This document shows, one piece after another, positions 34,376-45,267 of a DNA stretch of 64,000 bases (positions are counted from its first letter, which is position 1; each line of letters begins with the position of its first letter). The DNA comes from Lepus europaeus (taxonomy: Eukaryota; Chordata; Mammalia; Lagomorpha; Leporidae). The notes beneath the pieces were generated by a model. The model did no database searches. It had not been told where the DNA came from and saw only the letters and a program-made list of their open reading frames with translations. Location of the stretch: the NCBI RefSeq assembly GCF_033115175.1, contig NC_084832.1, positions 8,359,342-8,423,341 of the forward strand, in the 5' to 3' direction. Made by a program: the position numbers and the translations under genes.

Positions 34376-34799
34376 TGAAAGAGACAGGGACAGCTGAGGA
34401 AAGTGGCAGATGGGGACACAAGATGCCCATTCCCTTAAGACTGACACACAGACATACCTGGGACAAAACTCCTCACTACTCCCAAACAAGACAGAAGAAA
34501 ACAGGATGATGTTACAGCTGGACTCATCCAGCTGCAGATACTGACTCCCCTGCAGCAAGTCCATTGGTGACTAAATGTTGGCAAAATCTTGTATAAACTT
34601 CCTTCTAACTTGAAGGTTCTAACCCCCTACACAATTTCTTATAATAACAACCCTCCTTCAAGGTCCTATCCCTTACATGGGTGGCTTCTCTTGCTTTAAC
34701 AAACTTTGTTTATCTTTTCATTCTTCTTGTCCATTCTCCTCATTCTTCTTGGTACTGAGACACAGACATGAGCAATTAGAACCACAGACTCTTGCAACA
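34376..34799 (+). repeat. 3' LTR of the provirus
   Basis: 424 bp, from tgaaagagacagg to cttgcaaca. It aligns with the 5' LTR throughout except for the nested 404-bp insert. The shared cattggtgactaaatgtt word is at 34563. Confidence 0.82.
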
Positions 34800-35025
34800 T
34801 TTGGGGACCATTGACCAAGGATAGCAGACCACCTCTAGAAGCTGGAAGAAGCAAAGGAATGAATTGTCCAAGAGAGACTCCAGAATGTACTCTTGGCAAC
34901 ACAGTTCAGAATTCCTACTGCCAAAAAGATAAAATATTGCTTGTGTGTATGTTGTAAGCTACACATTCTGTGCGATTTGGTACAGCAAGCAATAGCAGCA
35001 ATAGGAAACAAGTGCATCAGTAATG
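34800..35025 (+). mobile_element. Ancient MaLR-like LTR, 3' half
   Basis: tctagaagctggaagaagcaaaggaatgaa followed by agactccagaa and the closing tacagcaagcaatagcagcaataggaaac is the typical 3' portion of an old mammalian MaLR-type LTR. It continues the half at 28733-28961, so the provirus landed inside it. Confidence 0.6.
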
Positions 35026-35336
35026 ACACAATCTTGTTTCATAAGCCAGAAGAGAGAGTTTCTGGCACTGTGAGGGATGTGGGGTGGTGATAAGTTAATC
35101 ACATCCACATTGTTGTCATTGCTATTATCTCATAGTAAGTTGCACTGTGCTAACTTGGTTAAATAATTATTTCAGGAGAAAAGGAATAATGAATCATAGT
35201 GAAAACTCAGAGCCCTCACTTGGATGGGAGAGGATTTGTAAATATGGACCAGAAGATAATGAGATGGTTAATTGGCATTTTTAAAAGAATAACAGTAAAA
35301 AGGCTTTGGCTTTTGGAAAATAAGCAAAAGAAGAAA
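35026..35336. other. Unassigned DNA before the PUM3 retrocopy
   Basis: No repeat recognised. It ends in an A/G-rich stretch (gcaaaagaagaaagg) that was probably the insertion target. Confidence 0.5.
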
Positions 35337-37517
35337 GGCGAGGCGGAAGCGGAAGCCGCGGTCCGTAGCTGGTGCCCGACTTTGCCCCACATGTGGAAGT
35401 TGGCCATAATGGAAGTAAAGGGGGAAAAAAATTCACAAGAAGAATACAAAGCCATCTCAAGAAAAAAGCAGATTTCCTAAAAACAGTGCTTCTGGTTCTT
35501 CAAAGACAAATTCCCAAGGAAAGTTACTAAGGAAGGTGAACCTAAAATCACATCAAAGAACTTTGAGAAGAGTGCCACAAAACCTGGGAAAAAGGGTGTG
35601 AAGCAGTTCAAGACTAAGCAACAAAGGGACAAAGGATCGAAGAACAAATTTCAGGCAGCAAATAAATTCAACAAGAAGAGAAAATCCCAGTCGGACAATA
35701 AAAGTGATGAATCAGCAGCCAAGAAACCCAAATGGGATGACTTCAAAAAGAAGAAGAAAGAACTGAAGCAGAGCAGGCAACTGAGTGATAAAACCAACTA
35801 TGACATTGTTGTTCGGGCAAAGCAGATTTGGGAGATCCTGAGAAGAAAAGACTATGACAAAGACAAAAGAGTAAAGTTAATGAGTGACTTGCAGAAGCTG
35901 ATTCAAGGGAAAATTAAAACTATTGCATTTGCACATGATTCAACTCATGTGATCCAGTGTTACATTCAGTATGGCAATGAAGAACAGAGAAAACAGGCAT
36001 TTGAAGAATTGCAAGGTGATTTGGTTGAATTAAGTAAAGCCAAATACTCCAGAAATATTGTTAAGAAATTTCTTATGTATGGAAATAAACCACAGGTAGC
36101 AGAGATAATCAGAAGTTTTAAAGGCCATGTGTGCAAGATGCTGCGGCATGCAGAGGCGTCAGCCATTGTGGAGTATGCCTACAATGACAAAGCCATCCTG
36201 GAGCAGAGGAACATGCTGACAGAGGAACTCTATGGAAATACGTTTCAGCTTTACAAGTCAGCAGATCATCCAACTCTGGACAAAGTGTTAGAGGTACAGC
36301 CAGAAAAATTAGAGTTTATTATGGATGAAATGAGACAGATTCTAACGCCAATGGCTCAAAAGGAAGCTGTGATTAAGCACTCGTTGGTGCATAAAGTATT
36401 CTTGGACTTTTTTACCTATGCACCCCCAAAACTCAGATCAGAAGTGATGGAAGCAATCTGGGAAGCAGTGATCTACCTGGCACACACACACGATGGCGCC
36501 AGAGTGGCCATGCACTGTCTGTGGCATGGAATGCCCAAGGACAGGAAAGTGATTGTGAAAACAATGAAATCTTACGTTGAGAAGGTGGCTAATGGCCAAT
36601 ACTCACATTTGGTTTTACTGGCAGCATTTGATTGCATTGACGATAATAAGCTGGTGAAACAGATAATCATATCAGAGATCATCAGTTCCTTGCCTAGCAT
36701 CGTAAATGACAAATATGGAAGAAAGGTCCTGTTGTATTTACTAAGCCCAAGAGATCCTGCCCATACAGTACGAGAAATCATCGAAGTTCTGCAGAAAGGA
36801 GATGGAAATGCACACAGTAAGAAAGATACAGAGATCCGCCGACGTGAGCTCTTAGTCCATTTCTCCAGCTTTGCTTAAGCTACCTGCAAGACCACGCCCA
36901 GGAGTTGGTGCTAGATAAGTCTGCGTGTGTGTTAGTGTCCAGCATTCTCGGATCTGCTACTGGGGATGTTCAGCCCGCCATGGCTGCCATCGCCACCCTG
37001 GCAGCGGCACCCCTGCATCCTGGCGGCAGCGGCGGAGAGCTTCATGTTGCAGAACATCCTGCAGGACCTCTGGTTCTGAAGTGGTTGATAGAGCAAGACA
37101 GAAAGATGAAAGAAAGTGGAAGAGAAGGTTGCTTTGCAAGAGCACTGATAGAGCACGTTGGTGTTAAGAACCTGAAGTCGTGGGCCAGTGTCAATCGAGG
37201 TGCCATAATCCTTTCCAGCCTTCTCCAGAGCTCTGACCAAGAAGTTGCAGGCAAAGTCCGAGCTGGATTGAAAAGCCTGATTCCCACGTTGGAAAAAAAC
37301 AAAAATGCCAGCAAAGGAGTAGAAATTCTGCTTGAAAAATTGACTGCATATATGGAGAAAGTGAAGAACAAAATGGGATCATTTTTCCTGTCTTCTGTTT
37401 TCCAAGTGCAGAGTGACAGGGCCCACCTTGTTGGTAATTGGGTGCTGTGTATAAGCTTCTTCTTTATATATGAATCTGTTTATAAAATTATTTTTAAAAA
37501 ATGAAAAAAAAGAAAAA
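35337..37517 (+). pseudogene. PUM3: PUM3 (Puf-A / KIAA0020) processed pseudogene
   Basis: An intronless copy of the PUM3 mRNA. PUM3 is a nucleolar Pumilio-repeat protein of ribosome biogenesis, about 648 residues in human. The copy has a GC-rich 5' UTR (about 35337-35408), an ATG at 35409 (MEVKG) and the Lys-rich N-terminus. The Pumilio-like repeats stay open from 35511 to 36878 (for example KLMSDLQKLIQGKIKTIAFA, KYSRNIVKKFLMYG, DKYGRKVLLYLLSPRDP). Indels near 35430 and 35507 compensate each other but leave a stop at 35478 in the starting frame. A 2-base loss near 36850 and an inserted base near 36873 close the main frame at 36878. The C-terminal part resumes in another frame at about 36878-37340. 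The normal stop is lost near 37350. An A-rich tail lies at 37490-37516. This is L1-type retroposition; I could not define a clean target duplication. Confidence 0.95.
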
Positions 37518-38435
37518 AGTATACATTCTTAGCTATGAAATTATTTATCTTGAATTAATCAGTAGTATAGAACTTATTCATTTCTGTATTTATCTAAATA
37601 AATAAATGTATAAATTTGTTATAAGATATATACATTTAATGTAAATTTATGTTTGTTATAAAAAGTTACAATGTATATATTTTATATAAATATAAATATA
37701 TAAATTTGAATTGATGTCATTTCTGTGATTTTATTGTGGATAGCTGTCAAAGGCATACATTAGCTTATCACAAAATTATCTGGAACCTCCCAAATCATAG
37801 AGGATATTTTGGGGTAGCATTTTAATCAATTTTTGCAATTTTTTTTTCAAAGTTCTAAATATAAATGAAGTATTATTAACATTACCTTTGGCATGCATTT
37901 CCCATTTCTTAAGTAACTATTTTGTGCAAAATTGTATGAATTTCCATAAAAATGCAATGAAAATACAGGTATGCCTTAACAAATAGAATAGCAGAAGTGA
38001 AAAACCAGCAAGAAAAACACCACATATATTTTATTTTTTCTATAACTGTTGTTTTGACTCTTCTACAGGATAAATATCAAAATTCAGAAAAAGTCAGCAG
38101 TCTTAGAACATCCCTTTCACACATATATTCAATTTGAGCTTGCAACATATTTGGTAAATGAAGGAAATAATTAAATATGTAAACACAGAATTCTTATATT
38201 CATATTTGGCAAACTCTCCAACTTTTCAGCAAGCAAAATAAAAGCAATATTGTAGCTATAATAAATAATAAAAAGAAAAACAATACATTTGAGATCAAAA
38301 CGTGGACTACAACTTTAAGTTAGCTGATTCCTTGTTCAGTGAGTAGTTGTAATAAAAATATAAGTCAATGAGATTAAAAATCCTCAGTGTTTGTGCAGAT
38401 TAAATAAAATATTCTTATATGAAATCACTAAACTC
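37518..38435. other. Unassigned, very AT-rich DNA
   Basis: Long AT stretches (37610-37710) with no recognised repeat or gene. Confidence 0.5.
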
Positions 38436-38775
38436 TTCTTTTTTTTTTTGCCAGAGAGAGAGACAGAGAGAGAGTTATAGACAGTGAGAGAGAGACAGAG
38501 AGAAAGGTCTTCCTTCGGTTGGTTCACTCCCCTAATGGCCACTATGGCTGGCGCTGCACCAATCCGAAGCCAGGATCCGGGTACTTCCTCCCGGTCTCCC
38601 ATGCGGGTGCAGGGACCCAAGCACTTGGGCTATCCTCCACTGCCCTCCAGGGCCACATCAGAGAGCTGGACTGGAAGAGGAGCAACTGGGACTATTACCT
38701 GGCACCCCAACAGACTATAACTGGGGTGCAGTCGCTGCAGGCAGAGGATTAGCCAAGTGAGCCACGGCGCCTGCC
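38436..38775 (-). mobile_element. C-type SINE, antisense
   Basis: T-tract, then a doubled GA-rich run (38454-38505) and a head end gagccacggcgcctgcc. The repeat aaatcactaaactctt stands on both sides. Confidence 0.93.
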
Positions 38776-40612
38776 AAAATCACTAAACTCTTAAAATAGC
38801 TTACAATTGAACAAGTCAAATAATACCTACTGATTATAATAAAATAAAGCATGAGCAATATTAAGGAAAATTGAAAAGAATCTTTCAAATATGTGGTCAG
38901 CAGAACACATATTATATGTCTATACCTATATATTTAACCCATAAAGTTATTTTAGATATCAAGCTCATCAAGGCATCTTCCAAGAAAAAGCATTGCAGTA
39001 TCCCCAAGAACCTTTAACCTACAGCTGTGAGACAGAATTTAAAGTGAAGAACCGAAGACCGTGCTATTTTCTCAGTTGCCATCCACGTGGCGTTGAGTGT
39101 ACAGCTGAATTATCAGCTGTTTCTCTTATGTTTACTTTGTCTAAGCTGTAACTTCTCAGTAAAATGTAAGAATTCTTCACATTGCTAACTTACAACCTTA
39201 TAGTATGAGATGCGTTTCAAAAAATTAGGCTCAAAGAGACTTAATGAAGAGTGAATCTATATACTCTATGAAAGTTTACTTATCATTTACTAAAAAGTAA
39301 ATAAAAGGACATTACATCAAAGAGACTTTCACATAGTATCTGAAGTGCTTTTCTTGTTTTGTCCTACATTCAATACTCAGGGATTAAATATGCAGGAACA
39401 AACAAGACAAGAGTAACAAGAGAAAAAAAAACAGTAAAAAAGAAAAGAAAAAATGAACATATGTTATTATTTTATACATATATGGTAATGCATGTACATG
39501 TAACTGAACTATATTTCTCTAGTACCTAAAAAAAAAAAAAACAGATTTCACTTTTATTCAGCTTTTCAGAAATGACTTCAAAAATCTCATTTAAAATACA
39601 CCTATGTTTTGTCTATATGTAAAAGTTGTAAAGGTATCACAGAGAGCTCTCCAATATGTCCTATGCAGTTTCCCAAAGTATAATACCTAAAATAATTGTG
39701 ACAGATTTGTCAAAACTAAGAAATAACATAGGCAAAATACTAATGTACTAGCTGATACAATCGTATCAGCAATACTACTAGCACAACACTATTAACTAAA
39801 CTCCAGATTTTTATTCAGAGTTCATCAGTTTTTCCACTAATGTTGTTTTCCTGTTTCAGGATTCAGTTTAGGAAACCACATTGTATTTAGTGCCAAAATT
39901 TTAAACCATAAAAATTCTAGATATCTGTCTTTGACAGATTTTCATAAGCACACGTAACCAAGGACAGTTCTGATCCACACAGCCCAATCCTCATTCTTCC
40001 TCAGAAATGCATGCATTACAGCTTCAAATCCATTGTATCAGCCCTGAATCATTGAGCTGAAACCATTTGTAATTTCTGAACATGACAGATGTTCCTTACA
40101 TCTGCATTAGCAGCCTTTGAAAAAACCATAGAGTGTGCATTTCATATACCTTCTGGTATTTGTTCTATCATACAAGTGCTTTGAAATAAACACCATTCCA
40201 TCAGATGGCATGATTCCCTTCCTTCACATGTTACTGGGATGTTTGCCCCACATTTTCATTGGTCTTACCTTCTTGATTCTGTATTTCATTCCCCCTTGTC
40301 CCCACACTTAACTGATTTACTATATTAAAGTGTGCTTGAGACGTTTTCCAATTCTTTAGGATCTTTCTCTCTGTTTACTTTAAAGTAAACTTAAATAAAG
40401 GTGTAACACCATAAATCAATAAAGTCCTCCTGATGATACTTAATTCTTCTGGTCACATCTGTTGCCAGACATCTGCATGCAGAAACCAAGATCTTGCTAT
40501 AGCTTTTTTCTATACTCCCACTACACTATTCAGTGAAGACAGAAGACCTCCTCTTAAGAGGACTCCTCCAGCAGTGGGAACAGTGCCAATATCAATATTA
40601 AAAGTAGTGACA
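38776..40612. other. Unassigned AT-rich DNA, 1.8 kb
   Basis: No repeat, RNA gene or coding sequence recognised. Confidence 0.5.
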
Positions 40613-40911
40613 GAGCCAGCGCCATGGCTCACTTGGTTAATCCTCCACCTGCGGCACCGGCATCCCATATGGGCGCCGGGTTCTAGTCCCTGTTGCTCCT
40701 CTTCCAATCCAGCTCTCTGTTGTGGTCCGGGAGGGCAGTGGAGGTTGGCCCAGGTGCTAGGGCTCCTGCACCCACGTGGGAGACCAGGAAGAAGCACCTG
40801 GCTCCTGGTTTCGGATTGGTGTAGCTCTGGCCATAGCGGCCATTTTGGGGGGTGAACCAACAGAAGAAAGACCTTTCTCTCTGTCTAACTCAATAAAAAA
40901 AAAAAAAAAAA
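40613..40911 (+). mobile_element. C-type SINE, young type
   Basis: Head agagccagcgccatggctcacttgg, B box ggttctagtcc, A18 tail. The repeat aaaagtagtgaca flanks it. The CT block is shortened. Confidence 0.93.
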
Positions 40912-41300
40912 AGTAGTGACACATAGCATTCCAGCCACTCCAGAGGTTTTGCTGCATTTAACCCAAAACTGTTAGTGCACAAAATTGTTAGTGTACTAAC
41001 AATAGTGTATTTAACTAATGAGACACGTGAGGCTGACAGCATTAAAACCTTGCAGGTCATTGAAACAACCTTCTATTGCAGCTTTACTTGTGTTGTTACC
41101 ACACAGAAGGGATCCTTACTTGCTGAACTATTTATCTCAGACCTTGAACATGATTTAGCCCTTACACACAACTCATACAGATGGGGCCTCTCTCCCAGTG
41201 GCAAGCCCTTTCATGTGGCACTGTGTGCTGTGGGCTTTGTGAGAGACAACCAAGGCCCTGTGTGCTGTCTCTAACAACACTGATGAGCAAGACCATAGTC
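40912..41300. other. Unassigned DNA with a 99-codon frame
   Basis: The frame at 40975-41274 has mixed composition and no motif I recognise. It could be part of an old transposon or chance. I do not call it a gene. Confidence 0.35.
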
Positions 41301-41545
41301 AGTCTTAGGAAACCTGAAGCCGTGCTCCTTTTTCCTCAAGGTCTAGGGTAGGTTGTTAACAGTCATACGTAATGAAACACAAGGATGATCAGTCAGCAGT
41401 CAGCAGACTGCATGTGGATTTGGTGTTTCTGTGAGATTAGAATGGAGTTGAAATATTCTTGTCACCTAGGGACATTGTACTCTTGGTATCTGTGTTCATG
41501 CTGGTGCAAATAAATCTACTATGTCCCCAGTTCTATAAAAGTGTG
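41300..41545 (+). mobile_element. Possible old DNA transposon relic
   Basis: The words cctagggacattgtactctt, ttcatgctggtgcaaataaatctac and cagttctataaaagtgtggcac recall a common mammalian DNA-transposon consensus of Tigger type. The match is from memory and partial. Confidence 0.3.
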
Positions 41546-41855
41546 GCACTGGGGCAGACCTAATTTGACCTAATAGTTAAGATACTACTCAACAGATCCC
41601 TGTCCCATATTAGAGTGCCTGCATTCAACTCCCTACTCTACTCCCACTTCAAGTTCCTGCTGATGTGCACCCTGGAAGGCACAGAAAACAAACCTACTGC
41701 TTGGCCCCTACTATGCACATGGGTAACCTGAATTGACTTCTGCAGCTTCTGGTTTTGCTTCCAGCCATTGCAGACATTTGGGAAATGAATTAGCAATGAC
41801 GTTTGCTCTCTTCCATTAAAAAACAATAAAATAAATAAATAAAATTTTTAAAAGT
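41546..41855 (+). mobile_element. Old C-type SINE variant
   Basis: Head cagacctaatttgacctaatagttaagatac, diverged body, and tail caataaaataaataaataaaatttttaaaa. Confidence 0.8.
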
Positions 41856-41874
41856 GTGAGAAAATAAAACAAAA

Positions 41875-42527
41875 AGCAAATGTTAGCTCCTCTAATAATG
41901 ACTCTGTCCTTTGTTCTAGACCCTGTCTAGCGTACTTGGGCCTCATTCCTTTGTAATCATAACCTCTACTCTACCACCAATGGCTCTACTCCCAACCTGT
42001 GTGTACTGATGGTCCTCTTCCCCACTTAATGCTGTATAATTGTTCAAACCTGGTAAATGCCACTCTTAGGATCATTGGTTACTATCCTCACTCTGTCTTT
42101 TATGACCTTGTCTAAATATGATCATAGCCTTGGCAACTCATGACGACAGCCTAGGGTGGTTACTGGCGCCATAAACTAGAGTGTCAATTTGTTGGGTCAA
42201 CAACAGGAGTCACTGTGCCCTTGCTCCTCATGTGGGATCTCTGTCCTTAATGTGCTGTACATTTTGATTTAATGCTATAACTAGTACTCAAACAGTGTGT
42301 TTCACTTTGTGTTTCTATGTGGGTGCAAACTGTTGAAATCTTTATACTAAATTGATCTTCTGTATATAAAGAGAATTGAAAATGAATCTTGATGTGAATG
42401 GAAGGGGAGAGGGAGTGGGAGAGGGGAGGGTTGTGGGTGGGAGGGAAGTTATGGGAGAGGGAAGCCATTGTAATCCATAAGCTGTACACTGGAAATTTAT
42501 ATTCATTAAATAAAAGTTAAAAAAAGG
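41875..42527 (+). mobile_element. L1 3' UTR, 5'-truncated
   Basis: Leporid L1 3' UTR: gacgacagcctagggtggttactggcgcc (42140), gatctctgtccttaatgtgctgtac (42236), a purine tract of G runs (42401-42460), then ccattgtaatccataagctgtac and attaaataaaagttaaaaaa. There is no ORF2. Confidence 0.88.
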
Positions 42528-43085
42528 TTTGCTACAAAGCAGTATGCTGCGTTGTACCAGCAACAGCCTCATGTGCCTCATGTTCACGTCTGATGACTTC
42601 ATCAGGAGGCCCACCAAGTATTTGACCTCTTCCGTCTCTGTCTGTGTAAGCACAACCGCGAAGTTTGCACAGGGACAAAATCAGCTGTGATGCAATGTCC
42701 CAGAACCTGTCACTAAGTGAGACTTTCCTATATTTCTACTTCTTTATTAATTGGCATCAACTCGGGCTTCTTCTCGATTGCCAAGCTCTCCTCTTAGCTT
42801 TGAAAACTGAGTCTGGCTGTCTTCCTCTGGCTGTTGTCCACCCTGCTCAGTGGGGGTCTACTATCCAGCATCAGGCTATCTGCATGACTAATCACCAGCA
42901 CACACAACACATCTGTTGTCAACATGAGAAACAAATACTTGGGGACCAGAAACAGAATATTAGTGTGGGTTATTATGGTTCTCTTAAACAGATTATTTTA
43001 ACAGAGTCTCTCTGAAATAAACTTCCTAACACAGGGGAATAGCTTGCAAGGTGGTGACATAGGTCTGGTAGAGATCCTGAGAACG
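42528..43085. other. Unassigned DNA
   Basis: No repeat recognised. On the minus strand 42535-42690 reads as a short coding-like run (TETEEVKYLVGLLMKSSDVN). I could not name a parent gene; it may be a retropseudogene scrap. Confidence 0.3.
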
Positions 43086-43400
43086 GGGGCCGGTGCCGTG
43101 GCTCACTTGGTTAATCCTCCACCTGTGGCGCAGGCATCCCATATGGGCGCCAGGTACTAGTCCCGGTTGCCCCTCTTCCAGGCCAGCTCTCTGCTGTGGC
43201 CCCAGAGGGCAGTGGAGGATGGCCCAAGTGCTTTGGCACCTGCACCCGTCGGAGACCAGGAAGAAGTACCTGGCTCTTGGCTTCAGATTGGCGTAGCTCC
43301 AGCCGTGGTGGCCATTTGGGGAGTGAACCAACAGAAGGAAGACCTTTCTCTCTGTCTCTCTCTCTCACTGTCTAACTCTGCCTGTCAAATAAAAAAAAGA
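43086..43400 (+). mobile_element. C-type SINE, young type
   Basis: Head gggggccggtgccgtggctcac, then body, CT run and ctgcctgtcaaataaaaaaaa. Flanks gagatcctgag and gagaatctgag resemble a duplication. Confidence 0.92.
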
Positions 43401-43646
43401 GAGAGAGAATCTGAGGGCAAAAGGGGCAGGAGATCACCAAGAGACAGGACTTCCACTCTTACACAGCTCCAAACCATCCAAGATCCATAGGTTTGTCTGA
43501 CTGTCAGTGTGTGCCTAATATACGTGCACACTTAAAAACATAATCCAACTTTTCATATTAAATCTCTAGTATGAGCATGTGTATTGTAAAAGCAGTTCAG
43601 AAAAGAAATTAAAGACTGCACATTTAATTTAAAAGGTAATTTTATA

Positions 43647-43686
43647 GTCTATGGCCATACCACCCTGAACACGCCCGATCTCGTCT
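43647..43686 (+). pseudogene. 5S rRNA fragment (first 40 nt), inserted
   Basis: The 40 bases from gtctatggccataccaccctgaac to cgatctcgtct match the 5' end of vertebrate 5S rRNA with two C/G-to-T/A changes (at 43652 and 43671), both at CpG sites. The rest of 5S is missing and there is no A tail beyond aaaa. The fragment sits between aaaaggtaattttata (43631-43646) and aaaaggcaatcttata (43687-43702), 14 of 16 identical. That looks like an L1-type target-site duplication. It lacks the internal pol III promoter (after position 50), so it is inert. Confidence 0.88.
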
Positions 43687-43799
43687 AAAAGGCAATCTTA
43701 TAAACAAAAATTAACAATATAGAAAAGTAAGCATTCTACAGAAATATGTTAAATATGTGACACCTGTGTACATAAGAGATCACATGTAGACATAATATG

Positions 43800-43918
43800 T
43801 AAGGGGACTTCCAAGAGCTCATAGTAAAATGAAATTTAAAAAACCCTTGAAATCCATGTGAATTTTAAATACACATTTTAAAAACACATTTCCAACTAAA
43901 TTTTTGAAGTCCTGCTTA
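43800..43918. mobile_element. Mariner-like MITE with TA ends
   Basis: A 119-bp element whose ends are inverted: taaggggacttccaagag on the left, and the right end complements to taagcaggacttcaaaaat. Each end begins with TA, the target of Tc1/mariner elements. The inside is AT-rich and non-coding. A related but one-ended sequence is at 59391-59475. Confidence 0.5.
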
Positions 43919-44759
43919 TGCATGAGTTTCAAAATCTTTTGCAACAAATAAACTTACAATCTAATTGCATTTTCCTGAATAGTTTCAATTACCCATGTCT
44001 TTTGTATATAAATATTTGTTATTTATGCTATATGGAAGCACTTGTCTATAAATACATATATTTTATATGCACACATACATGTTAAGGCCATTACTTGGCC
44101 CGGTATTATTGACCAATGATTTGAGAACACAGATGAAATAAAAACTTGTTATTGCATATTTAAAAAAATATTTAGCTTACTGTTCCATTTAATTTAAAAA
44201 ATGGCTTTCTCTAGAGTGTGTCTTAGTTGAATCCTAAAGATTTTACTTAACAAACCTTCAATTTTTTTTTATAGTATTGCTTTGTTCGTTGGTGCCGTTA
44301 TTGAGGTTTTTTGGAAGTTTTCTCCACCAGCTCTGTCTTACTTGAAACCTTTGCCTCAGGTGGTCCTTCAAGAACCTTTTCTAAATGATCAAGCAAGCAA
44401 GTGGAGAAATGTCAGCCTCAGTGGTTGGCAAGACAACAAGGGAAGGGAAGGAAACAGCTTCACAGCAGGCAGTGGAGTTCAACAAGCAGGATCTGGGCAG
44501 GGGAGCATGGCTAATCTGCTTTCCACAGGTGCACCCGTTCTGAACAAGCTCCATTTCATTAACACTTTGTCTCAACAAGTGCTATTTGGTGTTGGCTGTC
44601 ACCATGGTATATTTCCTTTAAGATCAAAGGCAGACACATCCAAGAAGAGCAGACACAGCAAAGGACATTTATGAAAATGGGACTTTGTGCATCCAATATA
44701 TTTATAATATCTTGGCTTGCTCAAGCCTCATTATGATTCATTCCTTAGAAAACTCATGA
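43919..44759. other. Unassigned DNA with a 131-codon frame
   Basis: No repeat recognised. The plus frame 44282-44674 has balanced composition and lies in non-repeat DNA, but it shows no domain, and its ATG is not in a strong context I can judge. I leave it uncalled. Confidence 0.35.
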
Positions 44760-45076
44760 GGGGCTGACGCTGTGTTGTAGCTGGATAAGCTGTCACTTGC
44801 AGTGCTGGCATCCCATATACCACCAGTTCCAGTTCCAGCTTCTCCACTTTTGATCCAGCTCCCTGCTAATGTGCCTGGGATAAGCAGTGGAAAATGGCCC
44901 TTGTACCTAGGCCCTTGTACCCATGTGGAGACCAGGATGAAGCTCCTAGCTCCTGGCTTTGGCCAGTCCTGGCTGTTGCAGCCATGAGAGGAATGGGTCA
45001 GCAGATGGAAGATCTCTCCATTTCTGCCTCTGCCTCTGCCTCTCCTTCTCCCTCTCTGTAACTCTGCCTTTCAATG
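44760..45076 (+). mobile_element. C-type SINE, older type, no A tail
   Basis: Head ggggctgacgctgtgttgtagctgg, body, and a CT run ending gtaactctgcctttcaa. The A-rich tail is missing. Confidence 0.85.
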
Positions 45077-45267
45077 TGGATATTTCGGAACTAATGATTA
45101 CCATAACCATGAAGCACTTTCACAGTTACTGAGGGCACTGGCACAGACACATACAAAATCAAAGTAAAATAGTCAGTAGGTCTATTGTGCAGTTAAGTAG
45201 GTCCTAGAATTTCTCCCACATGTGTCTTCTTAAGCTTTTCAGATTTCTTGTTATTTAATGTAGTGCT

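Larger units (their letters stand above)
28962..34799 (+). mobile_element. Defective class I endogenous retrovirus (gammaretrovirus-like)
   Basis: A provirus with paired, diverged LTRs, a tRNA-Pro-like primer site, gag, protease, reverse transcriptase, RNase H, an env tail and a purine tract in the standard order. It spans 5.84 kb, or about 5.1 kb without the nested LTR and SINE. That is shorter than a full-length element, so parts of pol and most of env are deleted. Every coding part carries stops, frameshifts or lost active-site residues. The LTRs differ at many places, so insertion is old. It sits inside a MaLR-like LTR. Confidence 0.85.

Noticed and set aside
34800..34822. tttggggaccattgaccaagga after the 3' LTR looked like a second primer-binding site
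   Set aside because: It fits better as the continuing MaLR-like LTR flank (followed by ctctagaagctgg), and a 3' LTR should not be followed by a primer site.
35598..36878. A functional PUM3 gene
   Set aside because: No introns, frameshifts near 35430, 35507, 36850 and 36873, lost stop and A-rich tail: a processed pseudogene.
37042..37371. Minus-strand frames opposite the PUM3 copy
   Set aside because: Shadow frames of the PUM3 coding strand.
43647..43686. A functional 5S rRNA gene
   Set aside because: Only the first 40 nt are present, without the internal promoter or terminator.
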